From NCBI GenBank assembly GCA_039583875.1, contig CM077153.1, positions 65,294,482 to 65,358,481 on the forward strand: DNA of 64,000 nucleotides. The letters are read 5' to 3'. Positions 33,107-43,626 of the stretch are shown piece after piece. The stretch comes from Platanthera guangdongensis. Its lineage: Eukaryota > Streptophyta > Magnoliopsida > Asparagales > Orchidaceae. Made by a program: the position numbers and the translations under genes. The first letter of the stretch is position 1. Each line of letters opens with the position of its first letter. The notes under the pieces are model-generated. The model ran no database searches, was not told the origin of the DNA, and saw nothing but the letters and a program-made list of their open reading frames with translations.

Positions 33107-35042
33107 TTAAGTATTTGCTTGCCCTCAATCAAATGGAATTAAAAACTAGGGAACAAGAATAAAAGCAAAGAAAGTAATTTTAAGTTTCATAATTAAGAAA
33201 ATCAAAATATGAAAAATTAAACTATCCTAATTTCTATGTTAACAACTAGTGGGGTGAGAAGTCCACAATAGAAAAATTGAAAAATGGAGACCTAAAAATA
33301 TCATTGGAACATAAGGAAGAATTACACATTTTTAAATTCCTAAAACAATGCATCTAAAATTTTAGGAGAATAAGAAAGACAAAAGTAGAGATTCTAAATA
33401 AACGGCGCATTGAACGAACTACTAGGTTGCTAGAATAACAATTACCCATAAATCACCTCAAGATAACCTCCAAAGAAATCCATCAATGATGGTGGCCATA
33501 GGCTTGTCCGTGTACACTCTCTCCACTACGCATGTTTGTGTCACGTTCCAAATATCAAAAGGACTTTTATAGGCGTAAAGACTTGGCTAGGTAAATCATT
33601 AGGAATAGAAAATCAAGGATAAAAATGACGGTTAAAACACACTAAACCAAGGATGAGCTTTAAATAAACATAAAAACACAAAAATGAGAAATAACAAGTA
33701 CGTCATTTTCTCCAATTCAAACTTAACAAAACACAAGACCATGCAGTTTTTTTTCTTTTCACATAATTGGACAAAAATAAACTTCTTTTTTTTTTGATTT
33801 CACATTTGTGGATCAAAATTTTTTCTCTTTTCATAGGAGAGCTCCAAATGTAAGCTTATAATTTTCCTTTTCATTTTTCAAAGATGATAACCCATCACAA
33901 TAATAATATTTAAGTAAAGCTCAAAGTCTAGTGTGAAATATGAAGGGCATTTTGGCTTTGGTGAAAAATGAAAGGTGGAGCTAAATAAAGAAAAATGGAA
34001 AAAATGCCCAAAATTATTTTTGCAATGGTGAAATATTTTGGTGGGCAAAAAGGCTCAAACGGGACAAAGGGAGGCCTAAATCATTTCTAAAGTTCGTGAA
34101 AAACGACGCAAATGTTTCGAGAGACGCTAGAGACAAGTTCTAGACACCAAGACAGAATTACCCCAAAATGAAAAAGTGATAACGTTATCTAGCAACCGTT
34201 CATACGCAATTAAACCGAATAAAAAAAACTACAATTTGCTAACTTACAACGTAAAAATACAGATGCCGATATTTAAGAACTAGAAAATAATAAAACTAAG
34301 TTATGTTAAAATAATAGATTTAAAAAACCGATTCAAAGAAACTCTACTTAGAATTAAAGAACCGTAGGGGCATACACACCACTAGAAGAAACATAAAGAT
34401 AAAGACAGAAAATAAAATTTGATTTTTATTTTCAAATAGATTTTAGCAAATTTTTTTGGGATTTTGGATTTTTTTGGGTTTTGAATTTTCTTTTTTTTTT
34501 TATTTTTGATAAAGTTAAAGAAAAAGTAGTACTCCTAAGAAGCTTAATATAACTATAATAAAATATTTTGTTTTTTTGTAAAAAAAGAAAAAAAAAAGAA
34601 GGAAAGAAAATAAACGAAACCCTCCCCCAAACTTAGATTTTTCATTGCCCTCAATGAAGAAAAAAAGAAATGAGAAAAAGAAGGAGAAGAGGGGGGATAG
34701 AAAATGCAGTAAAGTAAAAATAAGAAAAAAGAACAGGACTTCCCCGGGTTTGTGAGGCCGAAAGCGGATGTCGCTCCCCCATGCTTTCGCTTTAATTCAC
34801 TTTATCACCAGCAGGCTTGACTTGATCCTTCTTGAAATCAGCAACGTTGGAGCGACAATCACGAACTTGTACTTGTATGGCCACCAGGAGGAAGAGCAAA
34901 ATACAAAAATAAAAGCAGACAAATCCTTGGGCAAGCTCCCAAGAGTGTTCTTTATTTAACAAAACAAAGTTCGAAATAATAATAACAGTTTTATAATAAG
35001 AAGAAGTCCAGAAAAAGAAAGAGTTTCACATGAAAATAAACA
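33107..35042 (-). other. Noncoding 3' region of the Athila/Tat-type element
   Basis: About 1.9 kb of A/T-rich DNA with long A and T runs and no convincing ORF. Athila elements often encode an env-like protein here; I see no trace of one. On the minus strand CTAAGTTTGGGGGAGG (34620-34635) resembles a second purine tract, a feature seen in some Tat/Athila elements. Confidence 0.65.
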
Positions 35043-36297
35043 TTAAGAGACAAAAATAAGATGCTCCTTTGCAGGAGATACTGAATCGTTTGAAAAATAC
35101 AACTTCAGTCTATGCCCATTAACTTTGAAGTCACCCTTATCCGGGTGCGAGAGCAACACAGTTCCATACGAAAAAACTTGCTTGACTGTAAACGATCCAG
35201 ACCATCGAGACTTAAGCTTTCCAGGAAAAAGACGTAAACGCGAATTAAAAAAAAGAACCTGTTCGCATGGTTTAAATATTTTAGGGTGGCGCAGGTTCTT
35301 ATCGTGATAAAATTTCGTGTGTTCTTTATAGATTTTGTTGTTCTCATAAGTGTTCGCTCGCCACTCGTCGAGTTCATTTAATTGATTTTTTCTGTGCTCA
35401 CCGACCGAGTGCGGATCGAAATTAAAAAACTTTAGTGCCCAGTACGCACGGTGTTCTACTTCTATCGGGAGATGACACGATTTTCCATAGACCAATCGAA
35501 AAGGAGTACAACCGATAGAGGTCTTGTACGCTGTCCGATATGCCCAAAGAGCATCGTCTAACTTTAATGACCAATTTTTATGAGAAGTAGAAACAGTTTT
35601 TTCCAAAATTCTTTTAAGTTCGCGATTGACTGCCTCGACCTGACCGTTCGTTTGGGGGTGATAAGCGGTGGATAGTTTATGCGTAACGCCATATTTAGTT
35701 AAAGCTTTAGCGAGCTGAGCGTTGCAAAAATGACTTTCTCTATCACTAACGATCGCTCGAGGAAAACCAAAACGAGAAAATAATTTTTTTTAGAAAAGAA
35801 ACTATGACTCGAGCGTTGTTTCTGGGTAAAGCTTGGGCCTCCACCCACCTAGAAACATAATCTATGATGACTAGAATATATTTATTACCTAAGCTTGAGG
35901 GAAACGAGCCTACAATGTTGATGCCCCACAAATCAAAAACTTCACACTCAAGAAAATAATTTTGTTCCATTTCATTTTTATTGGATATGTTTCTAGTCTG
36001 CTGGCACCGATCACACCCGCTCACAAAGATTTGTGCATCTTTAAATATGCTTGGCCAATAAAAGCCAGCACTAAGCACTTTGTCGGCGGTGCGATTTTCT
36101 TGAAAATGCCCGCCAGTCGGACCTTCATGAACATGCTTCAAAATCTGTTGACCTTCTTTCCGAGAAACACATCTTCTTACCACATGGTCCGCACAAATGC
36201 GGATTAGAAAGGGGTCCTCCCAAAAACAATACTTCAACTCAGAAAAGAATTTTTTCTTTTGTTGAGAAGAGTACTCTTTTGGAAGGACCCGGGCCAC
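35043..36297 (-). pseudogene. Integrase of the Athila/Tat-type element
   Basis: The N-terminal piece (36297-35746) contains the zinc finger HVHEGPTGGHF ... FVSGCDRCQQTRN and then DLWGINIVGSFP. The usual GIDFMGPFP has Asp at the N position, so the first catalytic Asp is replaced. Next come YILVIIDYVSRWVEA and ASDR-type remnants of the second Asp. A T8 run near 35788-35795 causes a frameshift. Codons around 35607-35745 carry the HPQTNGQVEAVNRELK region, and 35606-35043 continues KTVSTSHKNWSLKLDDALWAYRTAYK, TPFRLVYGKSCHLP and the C-terminal SRLRLFPGKLKSRW, all typical of Athila/Tat integrases. Not functional. Confidence 0.88.
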
Positions 36298-36720
36298 GAG
36301 ATAATTGGCCAGATCTGCAAACTAGGGGGTAGAAGAAGAAACGTTTAAGATTTGTTCATTCAGAAAAGAATCATTAATAAAATATTCATTTAAAACACCG
36401 ATTTCAGGATTTTCGAGGCGAGAAAGATGATCAGCCGCTAGGTTTTCCGCTCCTTTCTTATCCCGAATCTCCAAGTTGAATTCTTGCAGTAAGAGGATCC
36501 AGCGAATAAGATGCGGCTTGGGGTCCGATTTAGAAAGGAGGTACTTCAAAGCGGAATGATCCGTAAAAATGATAACCTTAGAAAGAGTAATGTACGGTCA
36601 GAATTTATCGAATGCGAAAATAACAGCAAAGAGTTCCTTTTCGGTTGTGGGGTAGTTTTCCTACGCCGAATTAAGCTTTTTGCTCGCGTAATAAATTGGG
36701 TGGAAATTCTTAGCTATTCG
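36298..36720 (-). pseudogene. RNase H of the Athila/Tat-type element
   Basis: The minus strand reads, with stops at Gln/Trp codons, IYYASKKLNSA, ENYPTTEKELFAVIFAF, IIFTDHSALKYLL, PHLIRWILLLQEF and ENLAADHLSRLENP. The Asp of TDHSAL and that of ADHLSRL are present. It lies between RT and integrase in the normal order. Stops such as the one following AVLG show decay. Confidence 0.87.
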
Positions 36721-37908
36721 TTATCCTAGCACTGCACCAACCGCAAAAAAACTCGTATTGCACATTATTTCGAAAGGCAAATCCCAAACTGGGGTGATCA
36801 TAATTGGAGCATTAGTAAGTTTAGATTTAATGAATTCAAAAGTAGCTAGACATGATTCGTCAAAATTAAATGGGGCATCTTTTTCCAGAAGTTGGGATAG
36901 AGGCTTGGTGATTTTAGAAAAGTCTTTAATGAAGCGCCTATAAAACTCCGCATGGCCTAGAAAACTCCTAATTGCTTTAATGTTTGTAGGCGGCGGCAGC
37001 TTCTCAATCACCTCGATCTTAGCTCGATCGACCTCGATTCCCCTAGCAGAGATTTTATGTCCTAAAACTAGTCCTTCTCTCACCATAAAGTGACATTTTT
37101 CCTAGTTTAAAATCAGGCTCGTTTCCTCGCATCGTTCTAAGACCTTAGCTAGATTTTGTAAACATAAAGAGAAAGAGTCACCAAAAACAAAAAAGTCGTC
37201 CATAAAGACTTCCATTATACTCTCAACATATTTATCGAAAATTGCTAACATGCACCGCTGAAAGGTAGCTGGTGCATTGCAGAGACCGAAATGCATCCTA
37301 CAGTAGGCGAAAGTTCCGAAGGGGCAAGTGAATGTTGTCTTCTCTTGGTCCTCGGGTGCGATAGGGATTTGGAAATACCCCGAGAGACCGTCGAGAAAGC
37401 AATAGAAACTATGCCCGGATAATCGTTCTAAAATCTGATCGATAAAGGGGAGGGGGAAGTGATCTTTACGAGTGGCATCGCTTAGCTTACGGTAGTCGAT
37501 GCACATCATCCATCCCGTTACCGTCTTTGTTGGAATTAAATCATTGTTCTCATTCGTCACTACCATGATCCCACCCTTCTTAGGTACAATCTGGACCGTA
37601 CTTACCCACTTACTATCGGAAATTGGGTAGATTATTCCCACATCTAATAATTTAAGCAACTCTCCCTTCACGGCCTCTTTCATGTTCGGATTAAGACGAC
37701 GTTGAGGCTGGACTACGCTTTTAAAATTATTTTCGAAAAATATTTTATGAGTGCAAAAAGAGGGGCTTATGCCAGAAATATTAGATATTTGCCATGCTAT
37801 AGCTCGACGATGCCTTCGTAGCACTTTGATCAATTGATCGTTCTCGGATTGAGAAAGGAAGGCCGAAATTATAACGTGCAACTTAGAATTTTTTTTCCAG
37901 AAAAGCAT
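36721..37908 (-). pseudogene. Reverse transcriptase of the Athila/Tat-type element
   Basis: The 268-codon piece (37908-37102) has CIDYRKLSDATRKDHFPLPF, FCYFLDGLSGYFQIPIAPEDQEKTTF in slightly altered form, CPFGTFAYCRMHFGLCNAPATFQ and the active-site loop VFMDDFFVF. All blocks match Athila/Tat RT. A stop at about 37101 separates it from the thumb region (37086-36721) with LGHKISARGIEVDRAKIE, FLGHAEFYRRFI and KPLSQLLEKD. The two Asp of FMDD are kept; the stop would truncate the enzyme. Confidence 0.92.
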
Positions 37909-38724
37909 ATTTAGGATGTTTGGGGAGTGGTTTTAATTCCAGGTTGGGTGATTCATCATAAGAGTTTTTCAAAAAATTTTCTTTTTCAAAAGTAAGATTT
38001 CCAAAATTCTTTTGTCTAAAAACATTCTTATTTTCAAAATTGGCTTGCACGAACATAACCGTGTCTTCAAAAACATTTGAAGAAATTTCAGAAAAAGAAG
38101 AGGAAAAATCATTTGAAGAAACATTGGAAAGGGAAAGAGAGGAGTCTTTATTTAACACATCAAGAAAAAAATAAGAATCGTCATTTTTCAAAGAGTTTTT
38201 CATAGATTGATTTATAGAAAAAGTAACCTCGTCATCTCCCACACGAAGAAAGAGCTTCCGTTACTCACATTGATGACTGCTCGAGAGGTGGCTAGGATGG
38301 GACGACCAAGGATAAGAGGGACCTCGACATCCTCTTCAATATCAAGAATAACAAAATCCACTGGGAAGATGAATTTGTCGACCTTCACTAGCACGCCCTC
38401 TACAATACCTAATAGATACTTGATTGATCGATCAGCTAACTAGATACTCATACACGTAGGGCTGAGAGTGCCCAATACTAGCTCCTTAAATAAGGAAAAT
38501 GAGATCAAGTTGATGCTCGCACCTAGATCCGCTAACGCGTGCTTTACGAAAAGATTACAAAAAACAAAAGGAATAGGAAAGCTATCCGGATCGTTTATCT
38601 TTTTAGGAAGATTAGAATTACTAATGACCGCCGAGCACTCATCGTTCAATGTTACATGAGATAGATTTTCCAGTTTCTTTTTATTAGTCAACAAATCCTT
38701 AAGATATTTAGCGTACTTAGGCAT
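37909..38724 (-). pseudogene. Aspartic protease region of the Athila/Tat-type element
   Basis: From MPKYAKYLKDLLTNKKKL (38724) the frame reads VTLNDECSAVI, then PIPFVFCNL and ADLGASINLI, the Athila version of the protease D-x-G active site (DLGAS). A stop near 38440 is followed by [18 protein letters not shown] and [16 protein letters not shown] (the LGRPFL flap region). The last part is an Ser/Asn-rich linker into RT. It would process Gag-Pol. Confidence 0.85.
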
Positions 38725-40385
38725 TTGACTAATAGCTTCGTGAAACGGTAGATTAATATGGATTTATTTGAACATCCCGAGAAAGCGTTGATACTGATCA
38801 TCTAAGTTGTCTTTCCTAAGCTTAGCGGGATAGGGAGGTGGCGAAAACTCTTTTATAAACTCCAGAGCATCATTTTGAAAATTATCGTTTTCTTTTTCAA
38901 AAACAAAATTTTCTTTTTATTTTTCAAAATTATTGTCATTCATTTCCGTAACGATGGTTTGTTCAGCAGCAGGATAGGTAATCACCTTTAGCTCTTCCTT
39001 GGTGGTGGGCTCGTGGATTACTTTACCGCTCCGAAGGGAAATTGCTTTCGCGTGCTCGCTTGGGTTGGGTTCAGTATTTGAGGGAAGAGTCCAAAGTGGC
39101 CTCTCGGAGATAACCTTAGCGAGTTACCCGACCGTGTTTTTTAGATTTTTCATCGACCCTGTTAAATTTCTAATGGTCGCCTCGTTCGTGCTTATATATC
39201 TAGAAAACATTTCCTCCAAAGATGGACGTTTTTGAAAATTTTGGTTTTGAATTTGAGTTTGATGTGGTGGTGGTGGAGTGAAATCGTGTGGTGGACGGGT
39301 GGCATTTGCGGGGTTACTCCACAAAAAATTCGGATGGTTACGCCATTCAGGGTAATACGAGTTCGAAGCATTATTGAAACCAGGAGGAGCAAAAAAATTA
39401 GAAAAAATTGTTTTGAGCAGGTCTGGGTATGTTCCCCAGATAATCCACCTGCTCGGCAGCAACATTTGCATTTTCATATACCGGAGGGGTGGAGGCAGCA
39501 GTCATCTCTGCTACTTTCTTGTTCAGCATCTCCACTTGAAGTGCCAGTTGGGACACAGAGTCCCCTTCGTAGATACTTGCAGGTTTCTTTGGGCGAGTCC
39601 TAGACGAGTTCCACTGATAGGTGTTCATCGCCATGTCCTCGATAAGCTCAAGAGCGGCCTCCGGAGTTTTACGGTCCAAAGACCCACCAGAAGCGGCATC
39701 TTTCATCTGCTTGTTCTCTTGATTTAGCCCATTATAGAATGTCTGGACCTGTAACCATACAGGCAGAGCATGATGAGGGCAACGTCTCAAAAGTTCTTTG
39801 AACCTCTCCCAAGTGTCATAGAGGGTCTCAGAAGCAATTTGAGAAAAAGAGGTAATATTATTTCAAAGTTTCGCATTTTTAGCGGGGGGGGGGGGGGGAA
39901 TATCTAACGAGAAATTTTTATGTTAAAATATTCCAAGTGGTGATTGATCCTCTTAGAAGAGAACTCAACCACTGTTTGACTTTTGTTCTTAAGGAGAAGG
40001 GGAAGAGTCTTAGCCTAATTGCATCGTCTGAGACACCATTGATTTTGAAGGTGTAACAGATCTCGAGAAAACTAGCAATATGCAAGTTCAGATCTTCATC
40101 TTGTAATCCGTCGAACTGTACATATTGTTGTACCATTCGTATGATGTTATGCTTAAGCTCAAAGTTGTTGTTCACAATTGCAGGGCAAACAATACTTGTT
40201 TCTGTACCCTCCAGGTTGGGCCGAGCATAATCAGACATTGTCCTTTGCTGGGCAACCGCTGGGTTGGGTTCTCCCATTTCAGAGTTGAAGTTACAATCAC
40301 CGTCAGAATCCTCAACCGCTGTTTGAGAAGTGGAACCCCCAAATCGCAAGTTTCTCCGAAAGAAGCGCTCGATTTCTGGGTCCAA
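38725..40385 (-). pseudogene. Gag of the Athila/Tat-type element
   Basis: ATG at 40385 gives MDPEIERFFRRNLRFGG, then TMSDYARPNLEGTE, PAIVNNNFELKHNIIRMVQ, YVQFDGLQDEDLNLHIASF, and DDAIRLRLFPFSLRTKVKQW: the full retrotransposon gag domain start of Athila/Tat elements. A G14 run (about 39885-39898) breaks the frame. It resumes at 39790 with PHHALPVWLQVQTFYNGL, TPEAALELIEDMA and a Tyr/Pro/Asn-rich stretch (39477-39124). The remaining 400 bp up to the protease are decayed. No CCHC knuckle is visible, as usual for this group. Confidence 0.9.
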
Positions 40386-40791
40386 GTCAACAAGTAGCTA
40401 CGGATTCATGCGAGTCATGCACTAGAAAAAAGAAATATAAGGAGAATGGAGGAAAGAAAAAGAGAAGAACAGAAATAGAAACTTGAAGAAGAAAAAGAAA
40501 TTTTTTTTGGTTTTCTCTTTTTTTTTGGGAAAATAGAATTTGTTTTAGATGGATAAACTCCCGAACTTCCCGAAGGACTACCCAGTGACGGGTTCGCAAC
40601 GGTACTAAGCAATATTGTTGGGAATTCAAGCCCCCCTTGCCGTTTTTGAATTTCTTCGAGAGAATTTAGGTGGGGGTATAAAACGATGACGTGGGTTGAT
40701 TATAATATATAATATATAATAATAATAATAATTTTTTTTATTTTTGCAGAAGTAATAGCGAAAGTGTTTTCCTAATATTGACGAAAAAGGC
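40386..40791 (-). other. Leader of the Athila/Tat-type element
   Basis: Noncoding sequence between primer site and gag ATG. It holds an (ATT)n-like stretch (about 40698-40740) and AACTTCCCGAAGGACTACCC (40563-40582), a block that recurs at 50928-50947. No ORF is supported. Confidence 0.7.
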
Positions 40792-40809
40792 TCCTCGGCA
40801 ACGACGTCA
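40792..40809 (-). other. Primer binding site of the Athila/Tat-type element
   Basis: Minus strand TGACGTCGTTGCCGAGGA, compared with TGGCGCCGTTGCCGGGGA, the complement of Asp tRNA used by Athila/Tat. Fifteen of 18 positions match and all three changes are transitions. Confidence 0.85.
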
Positions 40810-40815
40810 AAAACT

Positions 40816-40842
40816 TGGTGAATTGAATGACTATCAACCCGA
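40816..40842 (-). repeat. 27-bp remnant of the Athila 5' LTR with junction duplication
   Basis: TGGTGAATTGAATGACTATC matches the LTR end at 31520. At 40843 it changes abruptly to element F sequence, where GACTGATGGAGTCCAAGTGC is repeated in tandem (unit 22 bp). The rest of the LTR is deleted. Confidence 0.75.
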
Positions 40843-41043
40843 CTGATGGAGTCCAAGTGCCTGACTGATGGAGTCCAAGTGCCGGTCGGTATCCCTATGA
40901 GATCGTTCTGCCTCCCAGCGAGACTGTTTGATTGCTTCCCACAACGAGTCCTCTGATGAACTGGAGCGGTCTGAATGGCAAGTTCTGCGGCCTGACATTC
41001 TGTCCGCTGATTTCAAAAAACTGCTCAAGATCTGAAGTCCGCG
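40843..41043 (-). pseudogene. Start of a gag ORF of gypsy element F (truncated)
   Basis: Minus strand ATG at about 40998 gives MSGRRTCHSDRSSSSEDSL then WEAIKQSRWEAERSHRD. It is cut off at 40843 by the Athila junction after about 50 codons. It follows the LTR end at 41044 by about 45 bp, the usual place for gag. I do not recognise the family; the Ser/Arg-rich start would fit a gypsy gag. No other F coding sequence is in the window. Confidence 0.5.
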
Positions 41044-41522
41044 TGTTAACTGTTGATGCGGGGGAGAGAAAAACAAGCACCACCAGCTAATGGTTCGAGC
41101 ATGATGGAATAGAAGGGAAAAGAGGCGACTGCAAGCAGCTATCTACTAGCGGATGCGAGAAAGAAAGCAGAGTCGTGAACCACGTCAACACTATACTTTG
41201 CCCGTCTCGGCTTAAATGACTCTCTTGCGACGGGCTTTCCTTTGATTGCAAATGAGTAGATTACAAGTAGAGGAAAGGAAAATTACAAGGAAAGAGCAAG
41301 CTGGAGACCGCAAAGCCTGAGATTCGAGTCCGCAACCTTTAAAAAGTAGGCTCCAGGGCTCGAGTTAGCGTGATTTGGGTGCACCACATCCCCCTATTTA
41401 TAGGTCCGGGGGCCTGCCCAAACGGGTAGGGCTAAAATAATCGGCTTCCCGGGGTACAGGAGAACTGGGCAGCGGTGATGGGAAACAAAAAAGAAAAGAC
41501 ACGCCAGTCCGCGCAAGAGGGG
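41044..41522 (-). repeat. Element F LTR, 3' part
   Basis: On the minus strand the LTR ends GTTAACA at 41044 and has a TATA box (CTATAAATAG) at about 41394-41403. It is interrupted at 41522 by element D and continues at 50278-50583, where it starts TGTTAAC. Total about 785 bp with TGTTAAC/GTTAACA ends. No TGG-type primer site directly follows the LTR. Confidence 0.65.
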
Positions 41523-43147
41523 TGATGAGTCCGATTTATATAGGGTTTTTCGGACTCATCTGGGCTTATTTTCATGCTTGTGCACTACTATTTCAGTATG
41601 AATTATCAAATATTTTATTAGGGCCTCATTTAGCCATTGTGCGCTATTTCAGCCCATTTTGGTTTGTGACTTGCACCGGTATGTCGGTGGTATGTACTGG
41701 GGTACTCCCCTTGCGGCTTTGGATATTCTTTGCTGTATATTTGGTGATGGGAGCTTGTGCTCCAGTTTTGATTTTCTTTGCTGTGCAGGTAGTGTGTTTT
41801 CTCCAAGCCAGGAATTCTGATTTGTGGAAAAAGCACGGTCGTGCGTTTCCTTAGCGCACACTTTTTTCCTGATCGTGCATTTTGTTGAGCTGGAGAAGAG
41901 TCAAGTAGAGCTCGACGATCTTCACGCACGGTTAACGTACGGTTTCTTCAGAACAGTGGGCGAAGGAAACACACGGTTTTCCTGTTGCTACCTTGATTTA
42001 TTATGCTCTGTGGTTAATCGTGTGATTTGCTCACGCATGGGCAAAAGTGCCCATGTGTGAGTAAAACACACAGTTCCACCTGCTTGCCGGAAATTTTTGC
42101 TTTCTGTTGTTACTCGTGCATTTTCCTTTACGCACGGTCGGAAGCATCCGTGCACGAGGAAACGCACGGGTCAACACATCTTCTTTCAAAATATTGTCCT
42201 GGAAGTTAATATCGCACAGTTAACGCACGGTCGTGTGCCAAACCGTGCGTGTCCATTATTTCTGACTTCTCTATTTAAGTCGTAGGTCTCATTCGCCCAA
42301 TGGATCCAGTTCGCCATTTTCGCTCCTTTGAGCGGGAAATCCTTCGTCCTGCCATTTTCTTCTCTCTCCTCCTTAGAGAGCTCTTCTAGCCACCGTTCTC
42401 CCTCCAAAAGCTCTCAATAGCTTCATCTTCGGCCGCCATCATCTTCTCCAAACTCAAAGCTCCGTTTCAAGCTCTTAGGTGCTGCATACATGGTGTTCTC
42501 TGGTAAGGTTTAACCCGATGACTATTCATTAAGAAGACGGGTTATTAGAAGGAAGTGACAGCCCTTCTCAACCCCGGATGTCATCTGTTGACCGAGCACG
42601 GACAAGTCCTGACAACCCTTGACTCCGGCCGTGAATCTCGGAAAGTCTTCGTGCGTTTGGTTGTATATCTCCCCCTTCTCTTGTAGTAGCTTTGCTCTTG
42701 ATTGCTTGGTTGTTAGATTGATGAGAAATAACTTGATTTACTTAATTATTTCAGCACGTCTATGTGTTTACAAATGTTAGTTCTTGATTGTGTTGGTGCG
42801 CTTCCATCTTTTTGTGTTCTTGATGCGATAACACCATCCTAACAATTGTTAGGAGCGTGCATGACGAAGAGGTGACTGCGACCCTCAATGGTTTGTCCAT
42901 CATCCTTATTACTCACTTGAATAATCCACCCAAGCGCCGTGGTGAAGGCGACCCGCATTAGTTTTATTATTATTAAAATTAGGAAACCAAAAATAAAAAT
43001 CCCTTGTTACGTTGGCCCTTGCAATTCCTCTTTTAATAGAGAAGTCACACTCCCTACCTGCACTCCTCGAGAGATCGATATCCGGGGATTCAACTCCTCA
43101 AATTTATTACTTGGCTACGATCGGTACACTTGCAGAAAGTGCAATCA
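41523..43147 (+). repeat. 5' LTR of element D (1625 bp)
   Basis: Starts TGATGAGTCCGATTTATATA and ends GTGCAATCA. It is rich in ACGCACGG / CCGTGCGT and GTGCACGAG motifs (about 41835-42250) before CTATTTAAG (about 42272), a possible TATA variant. A 110-codon ORF at 41522-41854 is in AT/TG-rich noncoding DNA and is not supported. Confidence 0.85.
41835..42250. repeat. ACGCACGG/CCGTGCGT motif cluster in element D LTR
   Basis: At least ten variants of CACGCACGG, CGTGCG and GTGCACGAG in both orientations lie upstream of the TATA-like CTATTTAAG. The partial 3' LTR has them at about 49050-49375. Several are paired as inverted repeats. Confidence 0.65.
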
Positions 43148-43153
43148 AGTTTT

Positions 43154-43168
43154 TGGCGCCATTGCCGG
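43154..43168 (+). other. Primer binding site of element D (cut short)
   Basis: TGGCGCCATTGCCGG matches 14 of the first 15 bases of the Asp-tRNA complement. The palindrome begins at the next base. Confidence 0.8.
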
Positions 43169-43626
43169 TGTAACGGTCCAGGCCCATCCCATGGGAACCC
43201 ACTGGCACCGCCGGCCTACCATGGTCCAGACCCGGGCCCACCACTGGTAGTCAGCCTTTCACATTCAAGCCTGCAGGCCATACACCCCAACCCCTCTCCG
43301 GCCTGTTTATCAGCGCGGTAGGTTGTTGCCACTGGGTCTCGAACCCAGGACCTTGATAAGAGAGCTTTCCTCCACTCCCTCATCACCAACTGAGCTGCAG
43401 CTCAGTTGGTGATGAGGGAGTGGAGGAAAGCTCTCTTATCAAGGTCCTGGGTTCGAGACCCAGTGGCAACAACCTACCGCGCTGATAAACAGGCCGGAGA
43501 GGGGTTGGGGTGTATGGCCTGCAGGCTTGAATGTGAAAGGCTGACTACCAGTGGTGGGCCCGGGTCTGGACCATGGTAGGCCGGCGGTGCCAGTGGGTTC
43601 CCATGGGATGGGCCTGGACCGTTACA
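43169..43626. mobile_element. Perfect 458-bp palindrome with tRNA-like modules
   Basis: Reading both arms (229 bp each) I find no mismatch and no loop; the centre is CTG|CAG at 43397/43398. The ends are TGTAACGG and CCGTTACA. Each arm starts at the centre with a tRNA-like segment: A-box-like CAGCTCAGTTGG (43398-43409), B box GGTTCGAGACC (43450-43460) and a paired T-arm CTGGG/CCCAG. Further out is GGAGAGGGGTTGGGGTG, shared with the 5S-type palindromes at 56511-58238. No flanking duplication is visible. An assembly foldback must be considered, but related imperfect palindromes nearby argue for a real element. Confidence 0.85.
43394..43475 (+). other. tRNA-like Pol III module in the palindrome right arm
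   Basis: GCTCAGTTGGTGATGAG resembles a D arm, and CTGGGTTCGAGACCCAG is a perfect T arm. Acceptor and anticodon arms are not convincing, so this is tRNA-derived (SINE-like), not a tRNA gene. The mirror copy lies at about 43320-43401 on the minus strand. Confidence 0.65.

Larger units (their letters stand above)
31511..40842 (-). mobile_element. Athila/Tat-type Ty3/gypsy element, 5' LTR nearly lost
   Basis: On the minus strand: LTR remnant (40842-40816), an Asp-tRNA-type primer site (40809-40792), a leader, gag, protease, RT, RNase H, integrase, a 1.9-kb noncoding region, a purine tract and the 3' LTR (33093-31520). The gag start MDPEIERFFRR, the FMDD active site and the primer site are typical of the Athila/Tat group. 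No env-like ORF is readable. The 3' LTR is followed by nine bases matching the LTR/primer-site junction (AGTTTTTGA) before the inverted LTR piece. Confidence 0.87.

Noticed and set aside
33107..35042. Hidden env-like gene of the Athila element
   Set aside because: No ORF over 65 codons and no conserved block found on the minus strand.
39884..39898. Programmed frameshift at the G run in Athila gag
   Set aside because: Long homopolymers are common slip or sequencing-error sites, and the neighbouring gag has other breaks.
41522..41854. 110-codon ORF at the start of the element D LTR, with hydrophobic residues
   Set aside because: It lies in LTR U3, begins at the LTR edge and is not matched elsewhere; its hydrophobicity follows from TTT/GTG-rich DNA.
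43394..43475. tRNA gene
   Set aside because: A and B boxes and a T arm are present, but acceptor and anticodon arms do not pair and the segment sits in a palindrome.
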